Assembly: GCF_002803515.1 (NCBI RefSeq)
Contig: NZ_PHQX01000001.1
Span: forward strand, 2,418,001 to 2,482,000
Length of the DNA: 64,000 bases
Direction: 5' to 3'
From: Stenotrophomonas lactitubi
GTDB taxonomy: Bacteria > Pseudomonadota > Gammaproteobacteria > Xanthomonadales > Xanthomonadaceae
A model generated the notes under the pieces. The model saw only the letters and a program-made list of their open reading frames with translations, was not told where the DNA came from and searched no databases. The position numbers were made by a program, and so were the translations under genes. Numbering within the stretch: position 1 is the stretch's first letter; each line of letters begins with the position of its first letter. This document shows, in pieces, positions 19,045-27,980 of this stretch.

Positions 19045-19274
19045 GGCAGAGCGGCGCGCTTGCTCAGTTGGGAAAATGAAATTGTAGCCCTACCGCACGA
19101 AAAGGCCTTGCTGCAGGACGGAATAACCAGATTCGGGTTTGCTGCGGTTTAGACGCCCTATTCAGTTCGCACCGGTATGGGCATCGCCGTCGCACAGCGT
19201 TGCCGACAGGATCGGCAAAACGTGTTACCGGAAGACACATGCGGCAACATCGGCGCGATTCCACAATCCTGAAC

Positions 19275-19290
19275 TGGACGGTATAGTCCA
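19275..19290 (+). promoter_or_regulatory. Candidate TetR operator overlapping a -10 box
   Basis: TGGAC and GTCCA form a perfect 5-bp inverted repeat around a 6-base spacer; TATAGT at 19282-19287 inside it resembles a -10. The regulator's GTG begins five bases after the palindrome, so autoregulation is likely. Confidence 0.5.
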
Positions 19291-19294
19291 CCGC

Positions 19295-19951
19295 GTGAAT
19301 CCGGCCTACCTTCCTGTCGCCCTCGACGCGCGTGATGAGCGCGTGTTCGATGCCGTGCGCGAACTGCTTGCCCAACAGGGCATGCAGATGAGCATGGATG
19401 CGGTCGCCCAGCATGCTGGCTGCTCGAAGCAGACGCTGTACTCGCGCTACGGCAACAAGCAGGCCCTGCTGCGGCGGGTGATGCAGCGCCACGTCGGTCA
19501 CGCGACCGGGGCCATGCTGCGTGCACTCCGCGGTGACGACCTGCGTGGCAGCCTGCTGCAGTTCGCCACCGACTTCCTGGAGCACTTCAACCAGCCCCAC
19601 GTCGGCCAGGCCTGCCGCCTGATCGCCGCCGATGCAGCACAGTTTCCCGAAGAGGCGCGTACGCTGTACCGGCATGGCGCCGGCGCGTTGACGCTTCATC
19701 TTGCTGAATGGATTGAAACCGTTTGCAGTCGCGGGCTGCTGCGGCATGACGACCCGCACTTCATGGCCGAACTGCTGCTGAGCATGATCGCCGGTCAGGA
19801 TTTCGACAAACAGCGCTTCCATACCCCCCATCGTGATGACGCAGCGTTGCGTCGGCGCTGGGCAGAGTTCTCCGTCGATGGCTTCCTGCGCGCGTTCGCG
19901 CCGCAGCCCTCGCCGGCCCCGTCTTCAAACCAACCCCGGAGTTCCTCCTGA
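19295..19951 (+). CDS. TetR/AcrR-family regulator of the adjacent RND pump
   Basis: 218 aa from GTG 19295; the upstream in-frame sequence lacks coding character and holds the promoter. HTH near residues 32-57 (MSMDAVAQHAGCSKQTLYSRYGNK region, read in two parts), followed by an all-helical ligand domain. Its TGA overlaps the ATG of the membrane fusion gene by one base, so it is the first gene of the pump operon and probably its repressor. The layout recalls smeRo/smeOP- or smeGH-type loci of S. maltophilia; the exact identity is not certain. Confidence 0.85.
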   Translation: MNPAYLPVALDARDERVFDAVRELLAQQGMQMSMDAVAQHAGCSKQTLYSRYGNKQALLRRVMQRHVGHATGAMLRALRGDDLRGSLLQFATDFLEHFNQPHVGQACRLIAADAAQFPEEARTLYRHGAGALTLHLAEWIETVCSRGLLRHDDPHFMAELLLSMIAGQDFDKQRFHTPHRDDAALRRRWAEFSVDGFLRAFAPQPSPAPSSNQPRSSS

Positions 19952-21216
19952 TGACCGCCCCACTCCGCACCCTTGCCTTGACGTGCGCCGTTGCTGTCGC
20001 CGTAGCTGCCTGCAAGAAGCCGGAACAGCCGACGCCTCCACCGCCGGAGGTGGGCGTGATCGATGCCAAGCCGCAGACCCTGCCGCTGCAGCGCGAGCTG
20101 GTCGGTCGCCTGTCGCCGTTCCGCAGCGCCGATGTGCGCGCCCGCGTACCCGGCGTGCTGCTCAAGCGCGTCTATCAGGAAGGCAGCGAGGTCAAGCAGG
20201 GCCAGACCCTGTTCCTGATCGATCCGGCACCGCTGCGCGCCTCGCTCAGCGCCTCCGAAGCCCAGCTGGCTTCGGCACGCGCGACCTACGCCAACGCCAA
20301 GGTCGCCGCTGACCGCGCCCGTTCGCTGGCACCGCAGAAGTTCGTGTCCAAGGCCGACCTGGACAACGCCGAGTCGGCCGAGCGCACCGCGCTGGCCGCG
20401 GTCAAGCAGGCCGAAGCCTCGGTGACCAGCAGCCGCATCAGCCTGGGCTATACCAACGTCACTGCCCCGATCAGCGGCGTGGCCAACAAGCAGCAGGTCA
20501 CCGAAGGCGCGCTGGTCGGCCAGGGCGATGTGACCCTGCTGACCACCGTGGACCAGCTCGACCCGCTGTACGTGAACTTCTCGCTGAGCGTGGATGAACT
20601 GACCCAGCTGCGTGCGCAGCAAGCCAAGGGCACGCTGGCCCTGTCCGGCGACGGCAAGGCCACGGTCAACGTCAAGCTGGCCGACGGCAGCACCTACAGC
20701 GAGCCGGGCACGCTGGACTTCTCCTCGACCACGGTCGACCCGGCTACCGGCGCGGTGTCGCTGCGCGCGGTGCTGCCGAACCCGCAGAAGATCCTGCTGC
20801 CGGGTGCGTTCGTCAGCTTCCAGGCCAACCTGGGCGAACGCAACAACGCCTACCTGGTGCCGCAGCAGGCGCTGCTGCGCGATACCACCGGCGGCTATGT
20901 GATGGTGGTCGGCGCCGACGGCAAGGTCGTCCGCAAGAACGTCAAGACCGACGGCGCGCAGAACGGCAACTGGCTGGTCAGCGAAGGCCTGGCCGCCGGT
21001 GACAAGGTGGTCGTCGCCGGCGTGCAGAAGGTCAAGGAAGGCACGCCGGCCACGGCCAAGTCGTGGACCCCGGGCCAGGACGCCAACGGCAAGCCTGCCG
21101 CCGGCGCCGCTGCTCCGGGCGCGGCTGCCACGGCTCCGGCCGACGCCAAGGCACCGGCCAAGGCTGACCAGGCCGACAAGGCCGAGCCGGCCGCCACCGA
21201 ATCGAACAAGCAGTAA
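19951..21216 (+). CDS. RND efflux periplasmic adaptor (membrane fusion protein)
   Basis: 421 aa. A lipoprotein signal with lipobox VAAC (Cys at about residue 21) anchors it to the inner membrane. Lipoyl-like half-motifs, a long alpha hairpin (about 95-160) and beta-barrel domains follow as in AcrA/MexA. The last 45 residues are an Ala/Pro/Lys/Asp-rich tail that the family usually lacks or keeps short. It links the RND transporter to an outer-membrane channel. Translationally coupled to the regulator and 14 bases before the transporter gene. Confidence 0.94.
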   Translation: MTAPLRTLALTCAVAVAVAACKKPEQPTPPPPEVGVIDAKPQTLPLQRELVGRLSPFRSADVRARVPGVLLKRVYQEGSEVKQGQTLFLIDPAPLRASLSASEAQLASARATYANAKVAADRARSLAPQKFVSKADLDNAESAERTALAAVKQAEASVTSSRISLGYTNVTAPISGVANKQQVTEGALVGQGDVTLLTTVDQLDPLYVNFSLSVDELTQLRAQQAKGTLALSGDGKATVNVKLADGSTYSEPGTLDFSSTTVDPATGAVSLRAVLPNPQKILLPGAFVSFQANLGERNNAYLVPQQALLRDTTGGYVMVVGADGKVVRKNVKTDGAQNGNWLVSEGLAAGDKVVVAGVQKVKEGTPATAKSWTPGQDANGKPAAGAAAPGAAATAPADAKAPAKADQADKAEPAATESNKQ

Positions 21217-21230
21217 CGGGACCTTCCGTC

Positions 21231-24200
21231 ATGCCTAAATTTTTCATCGAACATCCAGTCTTCGCCTGGGTGGTGGCGATCCTGATCTCGCTCAGCGGCG
21301 TGATCGCGATCCTCAACCTCGGCGTAGAGTCCTACCCCAACATCGCCCCGCCGCAGGTGACCGTCTCGGCCACCTACCCGGGCGCGAGCGCGGACACCAC
21401 GGAGAAGTCGGTCACCCAGGTGATCGAGCAGCAGCTGACCGGTATCGATCACCTGCTGTACTTCAGCTCCTCGTCCGCGTCCAATGGCCGCGCCTCGATC
21501 ACCCTGACCTTCGAGACCGGTACCGATCCGGACATCGCCCAGGTGCAGGTGCAGAACAAGGTCTCGCTGGCCACGCCGCGACTGCCTTCGGAAGTCACCC
21601 AGCAGGGCGTGGTGGTGGCCAAGGCCAACGCCGGCTTCCTGATGGTGGTGGCGCTGCAGTCCGATACGCCGACCATCAACCGTGACGCGCTGAACGACAT
21701 CGTCGGCTCGCGCGTGCTCGACCAGGTCTCGCGCATCCCCGGCGTCGGCAGCACCCAGCAGTTCGGTTCCGAGTACGCCATGAACATCTGGCTCAACCCG
21801 GAAAAGATGCAGGGCTATGGACTGTCGGCCAGCCAGGTGCTTGCGGCAGTGCGCGCACAGAACGTGCAGTTCGCCGCCGGTGCGCTGGGCTCTGACCCGT
21901 CGCCGGAAGGCCAGCACTTCACCGCCACGGTGTCGGCCGAAGGCCGCTTCAGCTCGCCGCAGGAGTTCGAGAACATCATCCTGCGGGCCAACGCTGATGG
22001 CTCGCGCGTACTGTTGAAGGACATCGCCCGCGTTGCCTTCGGTGCCAACAACTACGGCTTCGATACCCAGTACAACGGCAAGCCCACCGGCGCCTTCGCG
22101 ATCCAGCTGCTGCCGGGCGCCAACGCCCTGAACGTGGCCGAGGCCGTGCGCGGCAAGATGGACGAGCTGCAGCCCAGCTTCCCGTCCGGCGTCACCTGGT
22201 TCTCGCCGTACGACAGCACCACCTTCGTCAAGATCTCGATCCAGGAAGTGGTCAAGACCCTGTTCGAAGCCGTGTTGCTGGTGTTCCTGGTGATGCTGAT
22301 CTTCCTGCAGAACTTCCGCGCCACCCTGATCCCGACGCTGGTCATCCCGGTGGCGCTGCTGGGTACGTTCCTGGGCATGTGGATGATCGGCTTCACGATC
22401 AACCAGCTGACCCTGTTCGCGATGGTGCTGGCGATCGGCATCGTGGTCGATGACGCGATCGTGGTGATCGAGAACGTCGAACGCATCATGACCGAGGAAG
22501 GCCTGGCGCCGAAGCCGGCCACGCAGAAGGCGATGACCCAGATCACCGGCGCGGTGGTGGCGATCACCGTGGTGCTGGCGGCGGTGTTCATCCCCTCGGC
22601 CCTGCAGGGCGGTGCGGCCGGTGAGATCTACAAGCAGTTCGCCCTGACCATCGCCATCTCGATGGCGTTCTCGGCGTTCCTGGCACTGGGCTTCACCCCG
22701 GCGCTGTGCGCGACGTTCCTCAAGCCGACGCACAACGACAACCCGAACATCGTCTACCGCACCTTCAACAAGTACTACGACAAGATCAGCCACACCTACG
22801 TGGGCCACATCACCTCCGCGGTGCGCCATGCCCCACGCTGGATGATCCTGTTCGTGGTGCTGACCGCGCTGTGCGGCTTCCTGTTCACCCGCATGCCGGG
22901 CAGCTTCCTGCCTGAAGAAGACCAGGGCTATGCACTGGCGATCGTGCAGTTGCCGCCGGGCTCGACCAAGAGCCAGACCAACGAAGCGTTCGCACAGATG
23001 CGCGGCATCCTGGAAAAGCAGGATGGCTATGAAGGCATGCTGCAGGTGGCCGGCTTCAGCTTCGTCGGTTCCGGCGAGAACGTGGGCATGGGCTTCATCC
23101 GCCTGAAGCCGTGGGAAGAGCGCAAGTTCACTGCTCCGGAATTCATCCAGAACATGAACGGCGCGTTCTACGGCATCAAGGAAGCGCAGATCTTCGTGGT
23201 CAACCTGCCGACCGTGCAGGGCCTTGGCCAGTTCGGTGGCTTCGACATGTGGCTGCAGGACCGTAGTGGTGCCGGTTACGAGCAGCTGACCCAGGCCCGC
23301 AACATCCTGCTCGGCCAGGCCGCACAGAAGCCGGACCATCTGGTCGGCGTGCGCCCGAACGGCCTGGAAAACGCCCCGCAGCTGCAGCTGCACGTGGACC
23401 GCGTGCAGGCGCAGTCGATGGGCATGTCGGTGTCGGACGTGTACAGCACCATCCAGCTGATGCTGGCCCCGGTGTACGTCAACGACTTCTTCTACGAAGG
23501 CCGCATCAAGCGCGTGACCATGCAGGCCGATGGTCCGTACCGCACCGGCCAGGAATCGCTGAAGAGCTTCTACAGCCCGTCCAGCCTGACCACCAATACC
23601 GATGGCACCAACGCGATGATCCCGTTGAGCACGGTGGTCAAGTCCGAATGGGTCTCGGCACCGCCGTCGCTGAGCCGCTACAACGGCTACTCGGCGATCA
23701 ACATCGTCGGTTCGCAGGCACCGGGCACCAGCTCGGGTGAAGCGATGCAGACGATGGAAGGCATCGTCAACGACGACCTGCCGGCGGGCTTCGGCTACGA
23801 CTGGTCCGGCCTGTCCTACCAGGAAATCCTGGCCGGCAACGCCGCGACGCTGCTGCTGGTGCTGTCCATCGTGGTGGTGTTCCTGTGCCTGGCCGCACTG
23901 TATGAAAGCTGGTCGATTCCGGTGGCGGTGCTGCTGGTGGTACCGCTGGGCGTACTGGGTGCACTCGCCCTGTCGATGATGCGTGGCCTGCCGAACGATC
24001 TGTTCTTCAAGATCGGCCTGATCACCGTGATCGGCCTGGCCGCGAAGAACGCGATCCTGATCGTGGAGTTCGCGGTAGAGCAGCGTGCGGCGGGCAAGAC
24101 CCTGCGCGATGCCACCATCGAAGCGGCGCGCCTGCGATTCCGCCCGATCCTGATGACGTCCTTCGCGTTCATCATGGGCGTCATCCCGATGGCGATCTCC

Positions 24201-24404
24201 AGCGGTGCCGGCGCCAACTCGCGTCACGCCATCGGTACCGGCGTGATCGGCGGCATGCTGTTCGCCACCCTGCTCGGCCTGCTGATGATCCCGGTGTTCT
24301 TCGTGGTCGTGCGCCGCATGCTGGGCGACAAACTGGATGAACCGTCGAAGGAATTCCTCGGCCGTCAGCGTGATGCGGAATCCGCCCACCGCCCGGATCG
24401 TTGA
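21231..24404 (+). CDS. RND multidrug efflux transporter (HAE1 family)
   Basis: 1,057 aa, AcrB size. The TM4 proton-relay pair is in GIVVDDAIVVIENVER (near residues 402-417) and the TM10 lysine in LAAKNAILIVEFAV (near 940). Two large periplasmic loops lie between TM1-2 and TM7-8. It exports hydrophobic drugs using the proton gradient. No outer-membrane channel gene follows, so it should recruit a TolC-like protein encoded elsewhere. Possible S. maltophilia counterpart: SmeH; the sequence alone does not prove this. Confidence 0.95.
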   Translation: MPKFFIEHPVFAWVVAILISLSGVIAILNLGVESYPNIAPPQVTVSATYPGASADTTEKSVTQVIEQQLTGIDHLLYFSSSSASNGRASITLTFETGTDPDIAQVQVQNKVSLATPRLPSEVTQQGVVVAKANAGFLMVVALQSDTPTINRDALNDIVGSRVLDQVSRIPGVGSTQQFGSEYAMNIWLNPEKMQGYGLSASQVLAAVRAQNVQFAAGALGSDPSPEGQHFTATVSAEGRFSSPQEFENIILRANADGSRVLLKDIARVAFGANNYGFDTQYNGKPTGAFAIQLLPGANALNVAEAVRGKMDELQPSFPSGVTWFSPYDSTTFVKISIQEVVKTLFEAVLLVFLVMLIFLQNFRATLIPTLVIPVALLGTFLGMWMIGFTINQLTLFAMVLAIGIVVDDAIVVIENVERIMTEEGLAPKPATQKAMTQITGAVVAITVVLAAVFIPSALQGGAAGEIYKQFALTIAISMAFSAFLALGFTPALCATFLKPTHNDNPNIVYRTFNKYYDKISHTYVGHITSAVRHAPRWMILFVVLTALCGFLFTRMPGSFLPEEDQGYALAIVQLPPGSTKSQTNEAFAQMRGILEKQDGYEGMLQVAGFSFVGSGENVGMGFIRLKPWEERKFTAPEFIQNMNGAFYGIKEAQIFVVNLPTVQGLGQFGGFDMWLQDRSGAGYEQLTQARNILLGQAAQKPDHLVGVRPNGLENAPQLQLHVDRVQAQSMGMSVSDVYSTIQLMLAPVYVNDFFYEGRIKRVTMQADGPYRTGQESLKSFYSPSSLTTNTDGTNAMIPLSTVVKSEWVSAPPSLSRYNGYSAINIVGSQAPGTSSGEAMQTMEGIVNDDLPAGFGYDWSGLSYQEILAGNAATLLLVLSIVVVFLCLAALYESWSIPVAVLLVVPLGVLGALALSMMRGLPNDLFFKIGLITVIGLAAKNAILIVEFAVEQRAAGKTLRDATIEAARLRFRPILMTSFAFIMGVIPMAISSGAGANSRHAIGTGVIGGMLFATLLGLLMIPVFFVVVRRMLGDKLDEPSKEFLGRQRDAESAHRPDR

Positions 24405-24426
24405 TCCAACGGTGAGTTGAAACGAG

Positions 24427-24460
24427 AAAGGCCCCGGAGCGATCCGGGGCCTTTTTCTTT
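24427..24460 (+). terminator. Rho-independent terminator of the efflux operon
   Basis: A 12-bp stem AAAGGCCCCGGA/TCCGGGGCCTTT with GCGA loop and a T-rich run, 23 bases after the transporter stop. Confidence 0.93.
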
Positions 24461-24471
24461 GCTGCTTTTCT

Positions 24472-24495
24472 GTAGGGCCGGGCCCATGTTCGGCC
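24472..24495 (+). repeat. Decayed SMAG-like element
   Basis: GTAGGGCCGGGC followed by CATGTTCGGCC: GTAG head and an imperfect stem, resembling a degenerate copy. Confidence 0.45.
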
Positions 24496-24729
24496 ACTCA
24501 TGCCGGAGCGGGATTCATCAACTGCAAGTGTCGCCTCTGACAGCCATGCGTGCGCATAGATCTACAGATCAGGCGATGGATATCGCGATCCCCCTCGGTT
24601 TTTGGGCCATATGCGTCACTAGTTGGCACCATCCATCAACAAATCCAATACCGCGCAATCCATCACAACCTCCACCGGAACAGCGCTTTAACCAAGGGTC
24701 TCTACCACAGGAACATCAGGGAGGATCCC
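24496..24729. other. Intergenic stretch without recognisable gene
   Basis: Lower GC than its surroundings and no open frame with coding character. It ends with AGGGAGGAT, the ribosome binding site for the following exported protein. It probably holds that gene's promoter, but no convincing -35/-10 pair was identified. Confidence 0.4.
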
Positions 24730-25608
24730 ATGCGTAATTCGTTTGTCCCGCGAGCTGCCCAACTCCTTGCGCTGCTGGGGCTGAGCGCATTGTTCTCACC
24801 GTTGACACATGCCGCAGGTGTGCTGGTCTGTGACAACTGCACCGACCCACGCGCGCTCGCGCTCACATCCGGCACCGGTCCCACCATCGTCGCAGATTTC
24901 AGCCAGCGCAGACTTCATGGCTACGAGGTGGAGTACGACCGCGAGCTGCGCAGGTACCGGGCAGTCACTACATCCATCCCACCGGAGATCATCGCGGCCT
25001 TCAATCGCATCATGGGCATGCTCGATGCCCCGCGCGCCGGGGGCCGCGGAGCGCACTTCGACGTTCATCCGGACAATCCCGGAGGAGCCAACGGGATCTC
25101 ATTTCCGGACGCGCACAAGAATCTCAATGCCTACGATGTTGCCCAGATGGCTACAACGCGGTTCCAGCTGGAGCAGGCCATCGGCCAGGCTTTTTCTGGC
25201 GCGACGACGTCTTCCACCGCATGGAACAGCATGGCTACGTTCCTGTCATCCATCGGATTGAGCTTCGTCAGCCGACTGTTGGGAATCGACGGTGCGACCT
25301 ATGTGATCACTTGGCGGGATGGCTCCAAAACCACGCTGGTGATCCATCCGGACCTCGTTGACCGCGCAAAATATGTGCAAGGTGAGAGCATTGACGCCTC
25401 AGGCAACCGCATCCCAGACGGCGCCGCCAGCAATCCGGACACTGCACAAGACTTTGCTGGTGTCTATCAGTTCGAGGACAGGGAAGCGATGCAGCGCTGG
25501 ATCGATACCGCACGCCTCTACGGCGTGACGGTCATTGAAGGCAGCGGCATCGCAGGCGGGCTGGATTGTCGCTGGGATGGACGGACGCTGACCTGCGGAG
25601 GCAATTGA
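24730..25608 (+). CDS. Exported protein of unknown function
   Basis: 292 aa from ATG 24730 with GGGAGGAT seven bases upstream. Residues 1-28 are a signal peptide ending SPLTHA-AG. The mature protein begins VLVCDNCTDPRALAL with a CxxC, and has HGYEVEYDRELRRYRAVTT near residue 62 and a C-terminal pair of cysteines (LDCRWDGRTLTC), which suggests disulfides in the periplasm or outside. It stands alone between two strong terminators. Codon usage is less GC-extreme than the neighbours, hinting at a later acquisition. No family was recognised. Confidence 0.75.
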   Translation: MRNSFVPRAAQLLALLGLSALFSPLTHAAGVLVCDNCTDPRALALTSGTGPTIVADFSQRRLHGYEVEYDRELRRYRAVTTSIPPEIIAAFNRIMGMLDAPRAGGRGAHFDVHPDNPGGANGISFPDAHKNLNAYDVAQMATTRFQLEQAIGQAFSGATTSSTAWNSMATFLSSIGLSFVSRLLGIDGATYVITWRDGSKTTLVIHPDLVDRAKYVQGESIDASGNRIPDGAASNPDTAQDFAGVYQFEDREAMQRWIDTARLYGVTVIEGSGIAGGLDCRWDGRTLTCGGN

Positions 25609-25628
25609 TCGGGAAGTACACTCCGATG

Positions 25629-25660
25629 AAAATGCCTTGGGGTGACCCAAGGCATTTTTT
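25629..25660 (+). terminator. Rho-independent terminator of the exported protein gene
   Basis: Stem AAAATGCCTTGGG/CCCAAGGCATTTT with a 4-base loop and T6 run, 20 bases after the stop codon. Arms start and end with A/T runs, so it may also serve the converging acyl-CoA dehydrogenase gene. Confidence 0.93.
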
Positions 25661-25677
25661 CCTGCGCTTCGAGGTGG

Positions 25678-25721
25678 GTGCGGACCTTGGTCCGCACCAT
25701 CCACACATGGCGTGCATCTAC
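25678..25721. repeat. SMAG-like element between convergent genes
   Basis: GTGCGGACC/GGTCCGCAC is a 9-bp perfect stem with TT loop; the following CATCCACA..GCATCTACC carries the GTAG head on the minus strand. It lies between the exported protein's terminator and the acyl-CoA dehydrogenase stop. Confidence 0.65.
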
Positions 25722-25731
25722 CCGATGGCTG

Positions 25732-26880
25732 TCAACGCAGCCCGGTCTCGTTGCGGGCGATCACCAGGCGCTGGATCTCCGAGGTGCCTTCGTAGATCTC
25801 GGTGATCTTGGCATCACGGAAGTAGCGCTCCAGCGGCATTTCCTTGGAATAGCCCATGCCGCCATGGATCTGCACGGCCTGGTGGGTGATCCACATCGCC
25901 GCTTCCGAAGCGGTCAGCTTGGCGATGGCGGCTTCGTTGCTGAAGCGCTTGCCCTCGCCCTTCACCCATGCCGCACGCAGGGTCAGCAGCAGCGCCGCGT
26001 CCAGCTTGCACTTCATGTCGGCGATCTTCGCCTGGGTCATCTGGAAGGTACCGATGGCCGCACCGAAGGCCTTGCGATCCTTCACGTACTCCAGGGTCGC
26101 TTCATAGGCGGCACGCGCAATGCCGATCGCCTGCGAGGCGATGCCGATGCGACCAGCGTCAAGCACGCCCATGGCGATCTTGAAGCCCTCGCCTTCCAGG
26201 CCCAGCACGTCTTCCGGCTGCGCCACGTAATCGTTGAACTCGATCTCGCAGGTAGCCGAGGCACGGATACCCAGCTTCGGTTCGGTCTTGCCGCGACCGA
26301 AACCGGCCTTGTCGGTGTCGATCATGAACGCGGTGATGCCACGCGCGCCCTTGTCCGGCTCGCTCATCGCGAACAGCACGATGTACTTGGCCACCGGGCC
26401 GGAGGTGATCCAGCTCTTCTTGCCATTGATGACGTAGCTGCCGTCGGCCTGTTTGATCGCACGGCAACGCATCGCCGTGGCGTCCGAGCCCGACTGCGGC
26501 TCGGTCAGTGCGAATGCACCGATGGCCTCGCCCTCGGCGATGGCACGCACGTATTTCTGCTTCTGCGCTTCGCTGCCATGGGTCAGGATGCCGTTGCAGA
26601 ACAGCGAATTGTTGACCGACATGATGGTCGAATGCGCAGCATCACCGGCGGCGACCTCCACCATCGCCAGCACGTACGCGATCGGGTCCATGCCTGCGCC
26701 GCCATATTCGGCCGGCACTTCGATGCCCATCAGGCCGTTCTCGCCCAGCAGGCGGATGTTGTCCAGCGGGAACTCACCCGTACGGTCATGGTGCTCCGCA
26801 CTCGGGGCGATCTTCTCCTGCGCGATGCGACGCGCCACGTCCTGCAGCATCAACTGCTCTTCGGTAAAGCTGAAATCCAC
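25732..26880 (-). CDS. Acyl-CoA dehydrogenase
   Basis: 382 aa from a GTG at 26880 with GGAGGG four bases upstream (MDFSFTEEQLMLQDVARRI); earlier in-frame starts lack homology. Domains: N-terminal helical (1-115), beta (116-230), C-terminal helical. The FAD/CoA signature GVLDAGRIGIASQAIGIA is near residue 240 and the catalytic base lies in YEGTSEIQRL near the C-terminus. Oxidises acyl-CoA to enoyl-CoA; the short- or branched-chain type is most similar by eye, substrate not certain. Divergent from the metH regulator. Confidence 0.93.
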   Translation of the reverse strand: MDFSFTEEQLMLQDVARRIAQEKIAPSAEHHDRTGEFPLDNIRLLGENGLMGIEVPAEYGGAGMDPIAYVLAMVEVAAGDAAHSTIMSVNNSLFCNGILTHGSEAQKQKYVRAIAEGEAIGAFALTEPQSGSDATAMRCRAIKQADGSYVINGKKSWITSGPVAKYIVLFAMSEPDKGARGITAFMIDTDKAGFGRGKTEPKLGIRASATCEIEFNDYVAQPEDVLGLEGEGFKIAMGVLDAGRIGIASQAIGIARAAYEATLEYVKDRKAFGAAIGTFQMTQAKIADMKCKLDAALLLTLRAAWVKGEGKRFSNEAAIAKLTASEAAMWITHQAVQIHGGMGYSKEMPLERYFRDAKITEIYEGTSEIQRLVIARNETGLR

Positions 26881-27013
26881 AACACCCTCCCGGGTACATG
26901 ATGTTATGGGCCGCGCAGCGCGCGCCCAGGTGCCCCGATTGTACCGGGGCCGGGCATCGGCGGCTGACTCGCGCGGAGCTGCGGCTTGACCGGAAGGGGT
27001 GCGGTCAGTGAAT

Positions 27014-27041
27014 ATATCTCTATATCGCGATAGGTAGATAT
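27014..27041 (+). promoter_or_regulatory. Nested palindromic operator at the ArsR-methyltransferase gene
   Basis: The outer arms ATATCT/AGATAT (27014-27019, 27036-27041) and inner TATCGCGATA (27023-27032) share the same centre. The site ends two bases before the ATG and covers the AGGTAG ribosome binding site and probably the -10. ArsR-family dimers bind AT-rich palindromes of this kind; the binding itself is inferred. Confidence 0.65.
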
Positions 27042-27043
27042 TT

Positions 27044-27973
27044 ATGGATCTGGAAGACTGGTCGACCCGCCTGAAGGTGTTCGCCGATGCCACCCGTGTG
27101 CGCCTGCTGGCGCTGCTGGAGCAGGAAGAGCTGACCGTGGCCGAGCTTTCGGCCATCACCCGGCTGGCGCAGCCGCGGGTATCGACTCATTTGGCGCGCC
27201 TGAAGGAAGCCGGCCTGGTGCGCGACCGCCGTGCGGGCGTGTCGGCCTATTACCGCTTCGACGAAGGCCAGCTGGACCCGGCGCAGCGTGCATTGTGGCA
27301 TGCCCTGAGCAACGGAAGCGACGACCCGTTGCTGCGCCAGGATGCTGAACGGGTCGCTGCGGTGCTTGCCCACCGCGCTTCCGACCAGAACTGGGCCGAC
27401 AGCGTGGCCGGCGACATGGAACGCCACTATTCCCCGGGCCGCACCTGGGAAGCGCTGGCGCGTACCGCGCTGCCGTTGCTGGAAACCGGCGACGTGCTGG
27501 ATATCGCCTCCGGCGACGGTGTGCTGGCCGAACTGGTCGCCCCGCACGCCAGGCGTTACGTGTGCATCGATACCAGCGCGCGCGTGGTGGCTGCCGCCAG
27601 CGAACGCCTGCGCCGCCTGCCCAATGTGGAAGTGCGCGAGGGCGACATGCATGCCCTGCCCTTCAAGGACCGCAGCTTCGACCTGGTCGTGCTGATGCAC
27701 GCACTGACCTACGCCAGCAAGCCGGCGCAGGCCGTCACCGAGGCCGCACGCGTGCTGCGCCCGGGCGGCCGCCTGCTGCTGTGCAGCCTGGCCCGCCACG
27801 AGCACAAGGCCGCGGTCGATGCCTATGGCCACGTCAACCTCGGCTTCAGCGACAAGGAACTGAAGAAGTTCGTCGACAAGGCCGGCCTGCAGGTCTCCAA
27901 CCTGGAAACGGTCACCCGCGAAAAGCGCCCGCCGCATTTCGAAGTGATCTCGCTGATCGCCAACAAGCCCTGA
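27044..27973 (+). CDS. ArsR-family regulator fused to a SAM-dependent methyltransferase domain
   Basis: 309 aa. Residues 1-95 are a winged helix ([20 protein letters not shown] and [20 protein letters not shown]). Residues 130-300 form a Rossmann methyltransferase with motif [14 protein letters not shown]. It lacks the metal-binding cysteines of ArsR. It lies seven bases before the first metH gene. ArsR-family SahR regulators of the methionine cycle, responding to S-adenosylhomocysteine, are known in Proteobacteria; the fused domain would be a natural SAM/SAH sensor here. That assignment is inference. Confidence 0.9.
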   Translation: MDLEDWSTRLKVFADATRVRLLALLEQEELTVAELSAITRLAQPRVSTHLARLKEAGLVRDRRAGVSAYYRFDEGQLDPAQRALWHALSNGSDDPLLRQDAERVAAVLAHRASDQNWADSVAGDMERHYSPGRTWEALARTALPLLETGDVLDIASGDGVLAELVAPHARRYVCIDTSARVVAAASERLRRLPNVEVREGDMHALPFKDRSFDLVVLMHALTYASKPAQAVTEAARVLRPGGRLLLCSLARHEHKAAVDAYGHVNLGFSDKELKKFVDKAGLQVSNLETVTREKRPPHFEVISLIANKP

Positions 27974-27980
27974 GGTCGAC

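Noticed and set aside
14077..19152. 1,691-codon open frame on the plus strand opposite glutamate dehydrogenase
   Set aside because: It is the complement of a confidently identified gene. Its translation is rich in His, Gln, Arg and Val runs with no domain; high GC keeps the antisense frame open.
20895..24497. 1,200-codon open frame on the minus strand opposite the RND pump genes
   Set aside because: Antisense shadow: His/Gln/Arg-rich translation, no start context, and the plus strand encodes adaptor and transporter with intact motifs.
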